The notes: generated by a model not told the origin, from the sequence alone. 64,000 nucleotides of DNA from Chloroflexi bacterium AL-N1 (GCA_013122435.1 WYDT01000012.1:124001-188000), one strand, 5' to 3'. Shown: positions 8,304-17,607, numbered from the stretch's first letter. Numbers and translations: made by a program.

Positions 8304-9491
8304 CTATTGTCCCAGCGCTACACGGCCAACCAGTTCAAGAGCTGCATCATCCTGCGGTGGATGGGTCAACCCGGCACGGGCATCTCGATAGAAGCGCTCT
8401 AAAGGTAATGAACGCGTCAGACCAAACCCACCAGCAATCCGCAACGCCTGATCGCTGACATCGACCGCAGCGTTGGTGCAGAGGTACTTGGCAGTCGCAA
8501 TGTGTGAAGGCATGCTCGCATGGGACTCGGGATGTGCGACCCACACACGCGCCGTGTCATAGAGGATCTTGCGTGCCGCCGTCAAACGGACCTGCATATC
8601 GCCAACACGTCGTTGGATGTTCGGAAGCGTTGCAATCGGTCGACCAAGCGCCGTGGGAACACGTTCACGTGCATAACGAATAATCGTATCATGGGCAGCC
8701 TGGCCAATACCAAGGTACACAGCCGACAACGACAGGTTGAACCATGCCATCTGCATCGGAGACTTAGGCTTCTGCGTGCCACCGATGATCTGGCGATCCA
8801 GCACCCATTCATCAGGAACAAACACATTCTCCAGAATGACATCATAGCTACCACTGGTACGCAGACTGAGCGCATCACTCCAGGTATCTTCGAGAGTCAA
8901 GCCCGGCGACCCCGACTGCACCACCGCATTAATGATAGTCCCCTGCGGTACATCTTCAGCAGGTGGTGTCGTGGCGCTGATCACAAAGTAGCGCAACGCA
9001 GGCGCCATACTCACAAAAATCTTACGACCGTTGAGCAACCAGCCACCATCGGTCGGAGTGGCCTTGGTAGCTGGAGCACCCCCACGGGAAGGGCTCCCCA
9101 TCTCTGGTTCGGTGGCGGCTGCGTTAATCAATGCGCCCTCTTCGACGATGCTGCGACAAATGCGCGCAAACATCGGCTCAGGCCAACTCTTGAGCGCATC
9201 TACCCGACCAATCAAATGCAACGTCATATCGACCGCCATCGCCGTCGCACCATCACCACGTGCCAGATGGTCCTGTGCCACCACAATATCGAAGAGCGTT
9301 GCACCATCGCCGCCATATTCTTTGGGGACAATCATTCGGAGATACCCCGACTGGTGAAGATCAGTGTAGTTCTCCAAGGGAAATGTGCCATCACGATCAT
9401 ACTCGTTGGCTCGCGGCGCAAAACGTTCGGCTAGATCATTTGCCATTGCAGCAATCCGTTGCTGGTATGGTGTTAGTGTATCATCTTCCAT
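8304..9491 (-). CDS. acyl-CoA dehydrogenase family protein
   Basis: A 395-residue protein of the usual acyl-CoA dehydrogenase length, with an N-terminal helical domain (YQQRIAAMANDLAERFAPRA), the flavin-contacting beta domain (AAATEPEMGSPSRGG, then GGWLLNGRKIFVSMAPAL) and a C-terminal helical domain (IAGGFGLTRSLPLERFYRDARAGL). These FAD enzymes oxidise acyl-CoA thioesters to enoyl-CoA or act on related substrates. The TEPxxGS motif departs from the usual GSD, and the usual catalytic Glu in the C-terminal helix region is not obvious, so a member outside classic beta-oxidation is possible. It is the last gene of a minus-strand run after a nucleotidyltransferase and another dehydrogenase. Confidence 0.85.
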   Translation of the reverse strand: MEDDTLTPYQQRIAAMANDLAERFAPRANEYDRDGTFPLENYTDLHQSGYLRMIVPKEYGGDGATLFDIVVAQDHLARGDGATAMAVDMTLHLIGRVDALKSWPEPMFARICRSIVEEGALINAAATEPEMGSPSRGGAPATKATPTDGGWLLNGRKIFVSMAPALRYFVISATTPPAEDVPQGTIINAVVQSGSPGLTLEDTWSDALSLRTSGSYDVILENVFVPDEWVLDRQIIGGTQKPKSPMQMAWFNLSLSAVYLGIGQAAHDTIIRYARERVPTALGRPIATLPNIQRRVGDMQVRLTAARKILYDTARVWVAHPESHASMPSHIATAKYLCTNAAVDVSDQALRIAGGFGLTRSLPLERFYRDARAGLTHPPQDDAALELVGRVALGQ

Positions 9492-9530
9492 GTCTTATCT
9501 TTCGGTTTATGTCAACTAAAATACCGGCTT

Positions 9531-10355
9531 CTATAGATCTGTTCCTGCATCGACAAATGCCTGCACCAGCAGTGGTAATACAGCAAGTTGCGCTGCCCAA
9601 TGTCGCAGGTATGTCCGATCAAGCGCATCAAACTGCCCTTGAATAACACCAAGAATATCGTTCCACTGTTGCACAGAGATACGTTCCCCCTGCTCATACC
9701 ACAGCAGTTTCAAGAGAATGATATCTTCAGCACTTGGTAATGCATATGGTCGTGGAGCATCGGGATTGAGAAATATATACCGAACCCGACCAAATACGGC
9801 ACGATAAAACGGGCGATTATCGGGAATAAAAAAATCAATCTTGAGTGGTCCATGATTAGGGAATATATTAAACGAGCTACGGAATCGAACCGCCTCACGT
9901 ATATCTTGAGACTGGATATAATAGTTATCACTTAATTGTTCCGTCAAAGAGTCAATATGCTGTAATTCAATTTCAGCCACAATGTCCACATCCATAGTGG
10001 TACGTGGCATGCCATAGGTGATACTGGCGACAGACCCACTAATGTAGTAAGCAATATCTAATGCTTCCAGAACATCCACAACCCTGGTGACAGCATCATA
10101 AAAAGATTGGTGCATAACTTTTAATGTTGTTCGTTTGTCAGGATGAATCGTCGTGCGATACATACGCTCAATGAGTTTGCAACGCGCTTCCTGCTCGCTC
10201 ATTGAAACACGACGAGTGGCATGCATCGACGTGGCGAGCGCCCACATGCTCATCTCGAATGCGGCATGCACCCGTTGAGCATCCGACATGGCACGTACAT
10301 TGGCAACGTGTCGTTCGTGGGCGGCTGGAGTTGTATCACGACTATATGGTTTCAT
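9531..10355 (-). CDS. nucleotidyltransferase with MenA/Rv0078B-like N-terminal region
   Basis: A 274-residue protein. Residues 1-75 (HVANVRAMSDAQRVHAAFEM, then RVSMSEQEARCKLIERMY) resemble the Rv0078B-type antitoxin family. Residues 80-270 carry a polymerase-beta-type nucleotidyltransferase core: ISGSVASITYG followed by MDVDIV (the GS-x-DxD metal site) and KIDFFI with a third Asp. Such enzymes in the AbiEii/MenT class modify RNA acceptor ends as toxins. Here both parts are in one chain, which would be a self-inhibited enzyme; this is inference. The ATG at 10355 was preferred to an upstream TTG at 10382. A TATACT box at 10366-10371 lies only 11 bases before it, suggesting a very short leader. 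The gap from the upstream dehydrogenase is 31 bases. Confidence 0.7.
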   Translation of the reverse strand: MKPYSRDTTPAAHERHVANVRAMSDAQRVHAAFEMSMWALATSMHATRRVSMSEQEARCKLIERMYRTTIHPDKRTTLKVMHQSFYDAVTRVVDVLEALDIAYYISGSVASITYGMPRTTMDVDIVAEIELQHIDSLTEQLSDNYYIQSQDIREAVRFRSSFNIFPNHGPLKIDFFIPDNRPFYRAVFGRVRYIFLNPDAPRPYALPSAEDIILLKLLWYEQGERISVQQWNDILGVIQGQFDALDRTYLRHWAAQLAVLPLLVQAFVDAGTDL

Positions 10356-10386
10356 GGCTAGTGCAAGTATAGCACGGTTCAAGGGC

Positions 10387-11529
10387 TCATTTCTCTAGTG
10401 ATCGCCCAATAATCTCTTTCATAATCTCGGTCGTCCCACCATAGATCGTCTGAATACGTGCATCGAGATAGGCCCGCGAGATCGGGTATTCACGCATATA
10501 GCCGTACCCGCCATGCAACTGCAGGCATTGATCAACCACGCGCTTTTGTAGTTTGGTTGCCCACCACTTCGCCATCGAAGCATCTTCAGTTGTGAGTTCA
10601 CCCGCATTATGGGTCAGAATACACCGATCAATAAACACACGCCCGATCTGGATTTCGGTTTTCATTTCTGCTAATTTGAAGCGCGTGTGTTGCAAACTAC
10701 TGATCGGTTGGCCAAAAGCCTGACGCTCACGACAATACTGCACTGTCCACTCGAAGGCAGCTTCGGCCCCGGCGATAGCGCTGACCGCTATCGAGAGGCG
10801 CTCCTGCGGGAGTTGCTGCATGAGATACCCAAAACCCTGGCCCTCTTCCCCAAGCAAGTTATCGACTGGCACCGGCACATCGTTGAAGAACAATTCAGCT
10901 GTATCCTGAGCATGCAGACCAATCTTTTCGAGATTACGTCCGCGCTCGTATCCGGCCATGCCCTGTTCGACAACCAGCAGACTCATTCCGCGATGGCCCT
11001 GGGTTAGGTCGGTCTTGGCCGCTACAATCACCAGATCGTTCAAGATACCATTACTGATAAAGGTTTTCTGCCCATTCAGGACATAGTGGTTGCCCTTGCG
11101 GATGGCAGTCGTACGAATACCAGCGAGATCGCTTCCGGCATTTGGTTCGGTCATCGCAATCGCGGTGATACACTCCCCACGAGCGATCTGTGGTAACCAG
11201 CGTTCTTTTTGCGCTGTAGTTGTATAACGCAGGAGATAGGGAACAACAATATCCGTATGCAACCCAAAACCAACACTTACTACTCCGGCGCGTGCAAGTT
11301 CCTCAGCAATAATCGCATGATAACAAAAATCACTAATGCCAGCGCCACCAAATTGCTCTGGGACATCCATGCAGAGAAAGCCCTGTGCACCTGCCTTTGG
11401 CCACACCTCACGTGCGACAAGGCCCTGCTGCTCCCAAAGATCGTAGTTGGGCAGAATCTCACGCGCGACGAACGTGCGGAAAGATTCGCGAAACATGTGA
11501 TGTTCAACGTCAAAGAGATCACGTTTCAT
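10387..11529 (-). CDS. acyl-CoA dehydrogenase
   Basis: A 380-residue canonical acyl-CoA dehydrogenase. It has the flavin signature AIAMTEPNAGSDLAGIRT, then GQKTFISNG, the substrate region RQAFGQPISSLQHTRFKLAEM, and the C-terminal LHGGYGYMREYPISRAYLDA with YGGTTEIMKEIIGRSL carrying the likely catalytic Glu. It oxidises short- or medium-chain or branched acyl-CoA to enoyl-CoA, passing electrons to electron-transfer flavoprotein. The ATG at 11529 is preceded by GTGGAGCTT; longer upstream extension lacks homology to the family. It heads a minus-strand run with the nucleotidyltransferase and second dehydrogenase. Confidence 0.92.
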   Translation of the reverse strand: MKRDLFDVEHHMFRESFRTFVAREILPNYDLWEQQGLVAREVWPKAGAQGFLCMDVPEQFGGAGISDFCYHAIIAEELARAGVVSVGFGLHTDIVVPYLLRYTTTAQKERWLPQIARGECITAIAMTEPNAGSDLAGIRTTAIRKGNHYVLNGQKTFISNGILNDLVIVAAKTDLTQGHRGMSLLVVEQGMAGYERGRNLEKIGLHAQDTAELFFNDVPVPVDNLLGEEGQGFGYLMQQLPQERLSIAVSAIAGAEAAFEWTVQYCRERQAFGQPISSLQHTRFKLAEMKTEIQIGRVFIDRCILTHNAGELTTEDASMAKWWATKLQKRVVDQCLQLHGGYGYMREYPISRAYLDARIQTIYGGTTEIMKEIIGRSLEK

Positions 11530-11641
11530 AAGCTCCACATTTCTAGTCACAAAGACAAACAGGAAACGTATAGCGCTTATGTTATTGTACATGTTTTCAA
11601 GGGAGAAAAATTGCCTGTAGCTCAAAGGCCAATAAAAAGAG

Positions 11642-11676
11642 CCCCATCTGCTCTTGGAGGGGGTGAGCAGATGGGG
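11642..11676 (-). terminator. strong Rho-independent terminator after the STAS gene
   Basis: A 12-bp perfect stem (CCCCATCTGCTC with GAGCAGATGGGG) has an 11-base loop and is followed on the minus strand by CTCTTTTTATT. It lies 65 bases downstream of the STAS gene stop. It shares the 5' flank TTTTGATACCCCA with the hairpin at 1717-1749 although the stem core differs. Confidence 0.88.
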
Positions 11677-11740
11677 TATCAAAAGGAGGGATGGTGACAA
11701 AAAACAGTATATGTGTGGACATTACCAGAACGTAACCAGA

Positions 11741-12409
11741 TTATTTCATCACCGCAGCGATCCCATTTTGAAGCGTACTGTGGGTTACAATGGTTCTCAA
11801 ATCAACACCCAGGCCAACCAATGTTTGGGCAATCTCAGGACGTATTCCGGTAAGCATGACCTGTGCACCCAACAATTGGGCAGCCTGTGCGGCATGTATC
11901 AAGCCCTGTGCTACCTGTGTATCCACCACACCAACACCAGTAATATCCAGAATAGCAATGTTGGCCTGACTATCTGAAAGGCCCTGGAGCAGCGTTTCCA
12001 GCACTTGTTGTGTTCGACGTGAGTCCATTGTTCCGATGAGGGGCATCACTACAACATTATCATTAATTGGGATCAAGGGTGTAGAGAGTTGTTCTAATGT
12101 AGCCGCCTGCACCCGAATAATTTCTTCCTGAAGCCGCACACGTTCTTCTTCAGCCAAATGCAACGCCTGATCTTTTTGCTCACGTTCCACGAGCTCTTCC
12201 TGAAGACGCTTGTATCGCTCAGTTAGTTCTTGCGAACTGAGTTCGAGCGAACGCTCAAGCAACGCACGATCAGCATCAGCTTGATGATACGCTTCATTAA
12301 CCGCGTCAACAAAAATTTGAACGTCTGCGGGAATTGCATCAAGTGAACCAAAATGTTTTTTTATCTGACGCAGGAGTAATTTGTGATAGGTCTTCGCTGG
12401 TGTATTCAT
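11741..12409 (-). CDS. STAS-domain protein with coiled-coil N-terminus (RsbR-like)
   Basis: A 222-residue cytoplasmic protein. Residues 35-110 are a heptad-rich coiled coil (ERYKRLQEELVEREQKDQAL, then AEEERVRLQEEIIRVQ) and residues 112-222 form a STAS domain with the core ANIAILDITGVGVVDTQVAQ, in which Thr of DITG and the following VDT are candidate phosphorylation sites as in RsbR stressosome proteins. STAS proteins act by partner switching with kinases and anti-sigma factors. The gene is 23 bases downstream of the FIST gene in one operon, so FIST probably supplies the input. No RsbT/RsbW-type kinase is in the window. The ATG at 12409 was used; a TTG three codons upstream is possible. Confidence 0.85.
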   Translation of the reverse strand: MNTPAKTYHKLLLRQIKKHFGSLDAIPADVQIFVDAVNEAYHQADADRALLERSLELSSQELTERYKRLQEELVEREQKDQALHLAEEERVRLQEEIIRVQAATLEQLSTPLIPINDNVVVMPLIGTMDSRRTQQVLETLLQGLSDSQANIAILDITGVGVVDTQVAQGLIHAAQAAQLLGAQVMLTGIRPEIAQTLVGLGVDLRTIVTHSTLQNGIAAVMK

Positions 12410-12432
12410 ATATTGCAACTATACCATAGACT

Positions 12433-13593
12433 TTACGTTTCGGTGATCCGCTCTGATAAAGTGGTAATGGTCATTGTTTGATTGTGGAGTTCAGATTGGG
12501 TCTTCAGATCAAATGGTGCGATTTCTCCATTTGAATAGAATCCGGTAAATACGGTCTGCTGTCCCAAAATCTCCCGCACACTTTCGACTTCTTCCTCAAC
12601 CCGTTGCTTGAGCACCAACTTCCGACCAACACAACTGATGAGGATAGCAAGATCTGGTGCGCTAGACCCAACTGTTTCGTAACTTGACTGTGCCGCATGA
12701 CTGGCCCCATCAATAAGACGATCAAAATTGGCTTTCATCAGGCGCACATAAGAACCTTCAGGAATATCCCCCGCAAAAATGATACTCTGATCGGTTTCAT
12801 CAATACCTAGTATCGTGCGGACGACACCGCGTTCACCCGTGGGAGTACGCAAACTGAGTGGAAAGAGCAGCCCACTTGATGGCAGGTCTTGTGCATACTC
12901 ACCGAGATATTTTTTGTACAGTGTCAGAGCTGATTGGCCATCTAACTCATAGAGAATATTCTCATTTGAACGTGTAGCAAGTCGCTCAGGACCAAAAGGA
13001 TCCCATCCTCCAAAAGAACCATAGCCAACTTTAAGATCGTAACCATACAATCCAATGGCGGCAATGCGCGAGTCACACACCTCATCATTAAAACAGACCA
13101 GCGTCTGCTCAAAACGCGCGTTATCTGCGGCCAGCCCACCAGTCACAGTGACATCCTCTGGGAAATCGCTTAACATACCACGTACAAGTTCACTCCCATT
13201 CACATTGGTGCCATCGGAGAAGACTAGCACGTGTGCCAATTGATCCTGATGAAGCGCTGCGGCAAGACGCACACCTGCATGAAAGCTATCCTGCATTTCG
13301 TGTAAACTCACGACCGCACCACGAACAATGGTTTTCTCAAACGTAATTGCCGTAACCACCAATGAGTCATCGAGTACCTGATCGCCCTGAATTTCCCCTG
13401 CTGTTGAGCAACCTACCAGATAGGCGTAAGGATATGCCTGACGAACGGTGCGGATAAGGTCGGTTTCGCGCAGACGCTCCACTGTACCGAAAACCAACAC
13501 GAGTTGTGCTGCCGAGACCGATTGACCAGGTAGTATGGGGTGCCAACCTCGTGCAGGAGTAAAATTGTACTGTTCAATATGCACGATTCGCAT
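12433..13593 (-). CDS. FIST N / FIST C sensory domain protein
   Basis: A 386-residue protein without membrane segments, made of an N-terminal FIST_N domain (residues 20-215: LVLVFGTVERLRE, YLVGCSTAGEIQGD, VLVFSDGTNVNGSEL, TVTGGLAADN) and a C-terminal FIST_C domain (225-365: LYKKYLGEYAQDLPSSGLLF, ILISCVGRKLVLKQRVEEEV, FTGFYSNGEIAPF). FIST domains sense small molecules, probably amino acids, and usually feed kinases or cyclases. Here the module is separate and lies directly upstream of a STAS gene, implying protein-protein signal transfer. The protein length is typical for a free FIST unit. Confidence 0.92.
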   Translation of the reverse strand: MRIVHIEQYNFTPARGWHPILPGQSVSAAQLVLVFGTVERLRETDLIRTVRQAYPYAYLVGCSTAGEIQGDQVLDDSLVVTAITFEKTIVRGAVVSLHEMQDSFHAGVRLAAALHQDQLAHVLVFSDGTNVNGSELVRGMLSDFPEDVTVTGGLAADNARFEQTLVCFNDEVCDSRIAAIGLYGYDLKVGYGSFGGWDPFGPERLATRSNENILYELDGQSALTLYKKYLGEYAQDLPSSGLLFPLSLRTPTGERGVVRTILGIDETDQSIIFAGDIPEGSYVRLMKANFDRLIDGASHAAQSSYETVGSSAPDLAILISCVGRKLVLKQRVEEEVESVREILGQQTVFTGFYSNGEIAPFDLKTQSELHNQTMTITTLSERITET

Positions 13594-13723
13594 CCTTTTT
13601 TACTAAACTATAGCGCAACAATTATAAACTCTCATAGCTCTTTGTCAATTCCATATCTGTGTGTAAACATTCTTGAGACACACATCAACGACAGTCTACA
13701 GCAGGTAAAAGACACACAAAAAT

Positions 13724-13751
13724 GAGTGTCAGTTCTGGTAGGTTGACACTC
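13724..13751 (-). terminator. terminator of the rhodanese gene
   Basis: GAGTGTCA pairs with TGACACTC (8 bp, 12-base loop) and on the minus strand is followed by ATTTTTGTGTG. It lies 27 bases past the rhodanese stop codon. Confidence 0.8.
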
Positions 13752-13777
13752 GCTATTTATCTCTGAAAGGAGTCGGT

Positions 13778-14200
13778 TTATCGTTCTACTGGGTAGCCCG
13801 CTTCCTGCCAGGCGAGTATACCACCCTGCATGTTGTGGATATTGGTGTATCCCTGGTCTTGTAAAAACGTTGTAATCTGGGAACTACGATTGCCACTACG
13901 ACATGTCACAATCACCGTTTTATCAGTGGGAATTTCCTCAAGTCGCGCTGGAACATCATTCATCGGAATATGTGTCACACCGGGAATATGACCAGCCGTA
14001 TACTCATCAACCTCACGCACATCCAGCACAAAGACCTCGGGCTGTTCTTTAATCGAAGCAACCGTTGCCGCATCAACTTCTGCGGGCAATTGTGCAAGAT
14101 CGACCGGCCCGACAGACACTGTTTGTGATGTCGTGCTGCTACACGCTGAAAGCAAAAGAAAACAGACAACTATAAAAAAGCGAAGGTTATGCATTATCAT
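13778..14200 (-). CDS. rhodanese-domain lipoprotein
   Basis: A 140-residue protein with a lipoprotein signal (FFIVVCFLLLSAC, lipobox LSAC) and a single rhodanese domain: VFVLDVREVDEYTAGHIPGV, then the active loop VTCRSGNRS with the catalytic Cys, and LQDQGYTNIHNMQGGILAW. It should be anchored on the outer face of the membrane and handle sulfane sulfur or act as a sulfur-binding protein; the donor is unknown. Two ATGs (14200 and 14194) follow GGAG closely; the first is used. The longer upstream open frame lacks the signal position and is not used. Confidence 0.88.
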   Translation of the reverse strand: MIMHNLRFFIVVCFLLLSACSSTTSQTVSVGPVDLAQLPAEVDAATVASIKEQPEVFVLDVREVDEYTAGHIPGVTHIPMNDVPARLEEIPTDKTVIVTCRSGNRSSQITTFLQDQGYTNIHNMQGGILAWQEAGYPVER

Positions 14201-14572
14201 TCTGCTCCATAAACATGACCAATATAATAGCGCCAGTATATCTAAACGAAAAGCACAAAACGGTTGTGCTTTAACCAGCGATATGCATAATATCACAATT
14301 ATTCGGTAACAGAGATCTATAGATACAGATGTCATTAAGTATCTCTATGTAAAATTAATACAAAATCAACAAAAGCCTGTAACCAACTGCCCTCTTCCAT
14401 CGTTATTCAATTGGAACAAATATCACAATCTTATCAAAGCTTTGTGGGCAGACCACAATGTATAGCAAGATGGCATGCAACCTCATCCAGCGGATAGCCA
14501 TCCGTTTCTGTGTGCCTTTCTTTGGTAAGAATGTCTTATGACACGACCGTGTTCTAGAAAGAACGTTATACG

Positions 14573-17200
14573 ATGGCGTTTCTACGGCCTACTCTCTATA
14601 GAACGACCGACTGGAAAGTGCAATGGCACCGCGCACATCCATACATTAGACACCATGTGCTGGTCTTCACATTTTATGCCTTCCTGAGTGTGGCACTATC
14701 CTGGCCAACAGTCTTGCACTTCACGACCGGCCTGACCTCTGGGGGCATTGACGCCAAACACAATCTCTGGACATTCTGGCATACCCAACAGGCATTATTA
14801 GGTCAGCAACCCCTTTTTGATGCACCCTTTCTGTACTATCCAGAAGGCATCTCGTTGCTTGTCCACGGCGTCGGTCCCCTCACAAGTATCTTTGCACTGC
14901 CTTTCTGGTGGCTTGGCCCTGAAGGAGCATACAACAGTGCATTGCTCATCGGCCTGACATTATCGGGCTATTGTACGTATCTGTTGGGTCGTGGGCTGGG
15001 CTTTTCCAGAGGTGTTGCACTTTTTGTCGGCATCGTAGTTATGTCATCACCGATGTGCATTGCGGGGTTGCGGAATCACGTCACCAAAGTATTTGTTGGT
15101 GCCATTCCGCTCGCCCTGCTTGCACTGCACTACACCCTCGATCTCAACCGTAGTCGCTGGTGGACTGCCGCCACGATGGGAGCACTATTACTAACCTTAC
15201 TCCATACCGGATATCAGTTTATCTTCACATCACTTGCAATCGGTTTTTTTGTTCTGGTCGCCCTCTATCGATCATTACCAGAGCAGCGTCGCGAATTGCT
15301 TGTCCGTACGATGTTTCTTGGGGCAAGTGCACTTATCATTGTTGGACCACTGCTCTTCGCCATCGTACAAACATCACAAAACTCGACCATTCAAGTAGAT
15401 GTGAATGCAGAGTCGTTGCGCTCACCCGACCTTGTTCAGTATTTCTTGCCAGTGCCACATAGCAGAGTCTTTGGCGCATATACACTGCAAACTATGCAGC
15501 CCTATGTCGATGCCGACCAAATGACCTTGAATGAAGAAACCGCCGTATCACTCCCCATCATTGGTGTGATGCTCAGTATCGTCGCCTGGTTCATGGCTGG
15601 GTCACGCGCACGTTGGTGGGCTATCGCCACATTCATATTTATGGTATTCTCACTGGGACCACTGCTGCGTATCTGGGGGGAAACCCACTTTACCCAATAT
15701 GGATTACCCATTATGTTACCGTATGCGCTACTGACCGAATTACCTGGTCTTGAGTTTATGCGCTCACCAGGCCGCTTTATGATGGTTGGGTTTGTGCTGC
15801 TGGCCATCACCGCTGGCTTTGGTCTGCACAGCCTTACCCAACGCATGCCGCGTTATGCCCTTGTACTCGTTGGTATGGCAACAATGCTTGTGCTGCTCGA
15901 ACATTGGCCCCAACCACTGCCACAAGAGATACTACCAGAGGGACCCGCCTTCTATCAGACGCTGGCACAGGATCCCGAGGAGTATGGCGTTTTTGATCTG
16001 CCCCTCAAATCCTCAACCAGCATGGCGTACAATTGGAACGCCATACACTATTCATCAACATATCAATTCTTTCAAATGACCCACAACAAAGGTATTGCTG
16101 GTGGCTATGTCTCTCGAACCTACGAGGAACATCCAGTGTTTGGTGGTGTTTTTACTGACTGGGTAGATACCCTCCAGATCAACGACCAGTCGGCAGTCTA
16201 CGATTCGTTCATTGTCGATCTGGCATACCACAACTACCGCTACGTCGTGTTGCACAAAAACTTGTTTGGTGCAGGCGAAAGCGATCCCGGTGTACAACGG
16301 TCCATCGAATTCCTCAACGCTGTGTTTGGTGAGCAACAACCTTTGATAGACAATGAGCAGATTCGCGTCTACACTGTTGATCCGCCGGAAGAGGCCACCA
16401 CACTGCACTGGGGAGAAAACTGGCAACCCTTAGAGGCCAATGGGCGTTGGGCAGATTCCCCGGCCTCCCTGATCGTCAACAGTCCAGCCCGTCAACCTGT
16501 GCTGCTGGAACTCGAACCCGTTACTATTGGAGAAGACCACGATGTCATCAACCGTCATCTTTTGACGGTCAGCGTAGACAATGAGATTGCGATCACATCC
16601 ATCATTACCTCTGGGCAACCCCTGACCATCCCACTTGGTCTAGCTACTGGCGAACAAGAAATCACGCTCAATATTCAGAACTATAGGGATGGAAATTACA
16701 GATCGCTGCCGTTTGCCATGCATACCATAAACCTGCAGACATTTGACCAGTTTGAACGCCCAGCGGATATTCTCGTTGATAGTCATACACAAGATAGTAT
16801 GGACGCCAGCATGGTCGCATTACACGGTCATGGGTGGTACACACGTGAGGCGGACTCGGACAGTCGTTGGGGGCGATCACCCGCAGAGGTGTATGTGTAC
16901 AGTGATGTCGCACAGGAAGTCGAGTTACAAGTCGCACCACAACTGGTGTACGATGGCTCACCCACACTTAGCAATGAGGGAAGTCTACAGATCGCCGTGA
17001 ACAATGATCAGATTACGACACAACCAACTGATGAAGCAGATGGCCTGACGCTTCCCACCCAACTGCAAGCCGGGTGGAACAACATCAAATTCACATCAGA
17101 TGCAGGGAACTTTGCCCCTGAGAGCTTTTTTCCTGGTACTGGCGATCAGCGGACTCTGAGTTTTCTCGTGCAATGGATCAACATCCGCACCATTCCATAA
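14573..17200 (+). CDS. large multipass membrane protein, GT-C/YfhO-like, with C-terminal soluble region
   Basis: An 875-residue protein. Residues 25-430 hold about ten to twelve membrane helices (such as VLVFTFYAFLSVALSWPTVL, AIGFFVLVALY, GFVLLAITAGFGL). Two acidic positions in early loops (GGIDAKHNLWTFWHTQQ) and the repeated short helices resemble GT-C polyprenyl-sugar transferases or the YfhO group. Residues 430-875 are soluble and mainly beta-strand (LELEPVTIGEDH, LTIPLGLATGEQEITL), possibly extracytoplasmic carbohydrate-binding-like sandwiches. A role in cell-surface glycan or glycoprotein assembly is inferred from architecture only. It stands alone, with a terminator just downstream. Confidence 0.75.
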   Translation: MAFLRPTLYRTTDWKVQWHRAHPYIRHHVLVFTFYAFLSVALSWPTVLHFTTGLTSGGIDAKHNLWTFWHTQQALLGQQPLFDAPFLYYPEGISLLVHGVGPLTSIFALPFWWLGPEGAYNSALLIGLTLSGYCTYLLGRGLGFSRGVALFVGIVVMSSPMCIAGLRNHVTKVFVGAIPLALLALHYTLDLNRSRWWTAATMGALLLTLLHTGYQFIFTSLAIGFFVLVALYRSLPEQRRELLVRTMFLGASALIIVGPLLFAIVQTSQNSTIQVDVNAESLRSPDLVQYFLPVPHSRVFGAYTLQTMQPYVDADQMTLNEETAVSLPIIGVMLSIVAWFMAGSRARWWAIATFIFMVFSLGPLLRIWGETHFTQYGLPIMLPYALLTELPGLEFMRSPGRFMMVGFVLLAITAGFGLHSLTQRMPRYALVLVGMATMLVLLEHWPQPLPQEILPEGPAFYQTLAQDPEEYGVFDLPLKSSTSMAYNWNAIHYSSTYQFFQMTHNKGIAGGYVSRTYEEHPVFGGVFTDWVDTLQINDQSAVYDSFIVDLAYHNYRYVVLHKNLFGAGESDPGVQRSIEFLNAVFGEQQPLIDNEQIRVYTVDPPEEATTLHWGENWQPLEANGRWADSPASLIVNSPARQPVLLELEPVTIGEDHDVINRHLLTVSVDNEIAITSIITSGQPLTIPLGLATGEQEITLNIQNYRDGNYRSLPFAMHTINLQTFDQFERPADILVDSHTQDSMDASMVALHGHGWYTREADSDSRWGRSPAEVYVYSDVAQEVELQVAPQLVYDGSPTLSNEGSLQIAVNNDQITTQPTDEADGLTLPTQLQAGWNNIKFTSDAGNFAPESFFPGTGDQRTLSFLVQWINIRTIP

Positions 17201-17215
17201 CCTTTGTGTGCAAAG

Positions 17216-17244
17216 AAAGACTCTGGCGCAATACCAGAGTCTTT
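17216..17244. terminator. bidirectional terminator hairpin
   Basis: AAAGACTCTGG pairs with CCAGAGTCTTT (11 bp, 7-base loop) between the convergent membrane-protein and SPW genes. The T runs at each side are short, so it probably ends transcripts from both directions with moderate efficiency. Confidence 0.7.
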
Positions 17245-17280
17245 CACAACCTCATTGGGCAAAAGGCATCCAAGCGAATG

Positions 17281-17607
17281 TTATGGTGTCTCTGGCTCAG
17301 CAAAAAATACCTCATAGCCTGAGAAAATCACGACGAGTGCACCCAGAACCACACAGGCCCACATGGCGGTTGCCAGCGTGCTAAAACCAAGCGCGAAGGG
17401 GATTGCGATAGCAACAAGACCAGCAAGACCATCTACCCAATACTCCCACTTACCTTTGTCTTGAGCAATAGCTTTGTAGAGTGACACTAACAATATAACA
17501 ACACCAAGAATGATACTGCTCCACAACGCGTTGGTATTCGTACTGTATCCTAAGACAAATGGCGCCGCAATGAATGCGATTCCTAATACACCAGTAATCC
17601 AGAACAT
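17281..17607 (-). CDS. SPW-repeat membrane protein
   Basis: A 108-residue protein with four membrane helices in two similar halves: ITGVLGIAFIAAPFVLGYST with NALWSSIILGVVILLVSLY, and VDGLAGLVAIAIPFALGFST with AMWACVVLGALVVIFSGYE. The P-F-x-L-G-[FY]-S motif with the preceding WVDGLAG is typical of the SPW repeat family of unknown function in the cytoplasmic membrane. GGAGGTAGTGGT before the ATG at 17607 decides the start; a longer upstream frame is not needed. The internal duplication is visible directly. Confidence 0.9.
   Translation of the reverse strand: MFWITGVLGIAFIAAPFVLGYSTNTNALWSSIILGVVILLVSLYKAIAQDKGKWEYWVDGLAGLVAIAIPFALGFSTLATAMWACVVLGALVVIFSGYEVFFAEPETP

Noticed and set aside
8520..9434. 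304-residue plus-strand frame
   Set aside because: It is the reverse shadow of the acyl-CoA dehydrogenase gene, which has clear family motifs.
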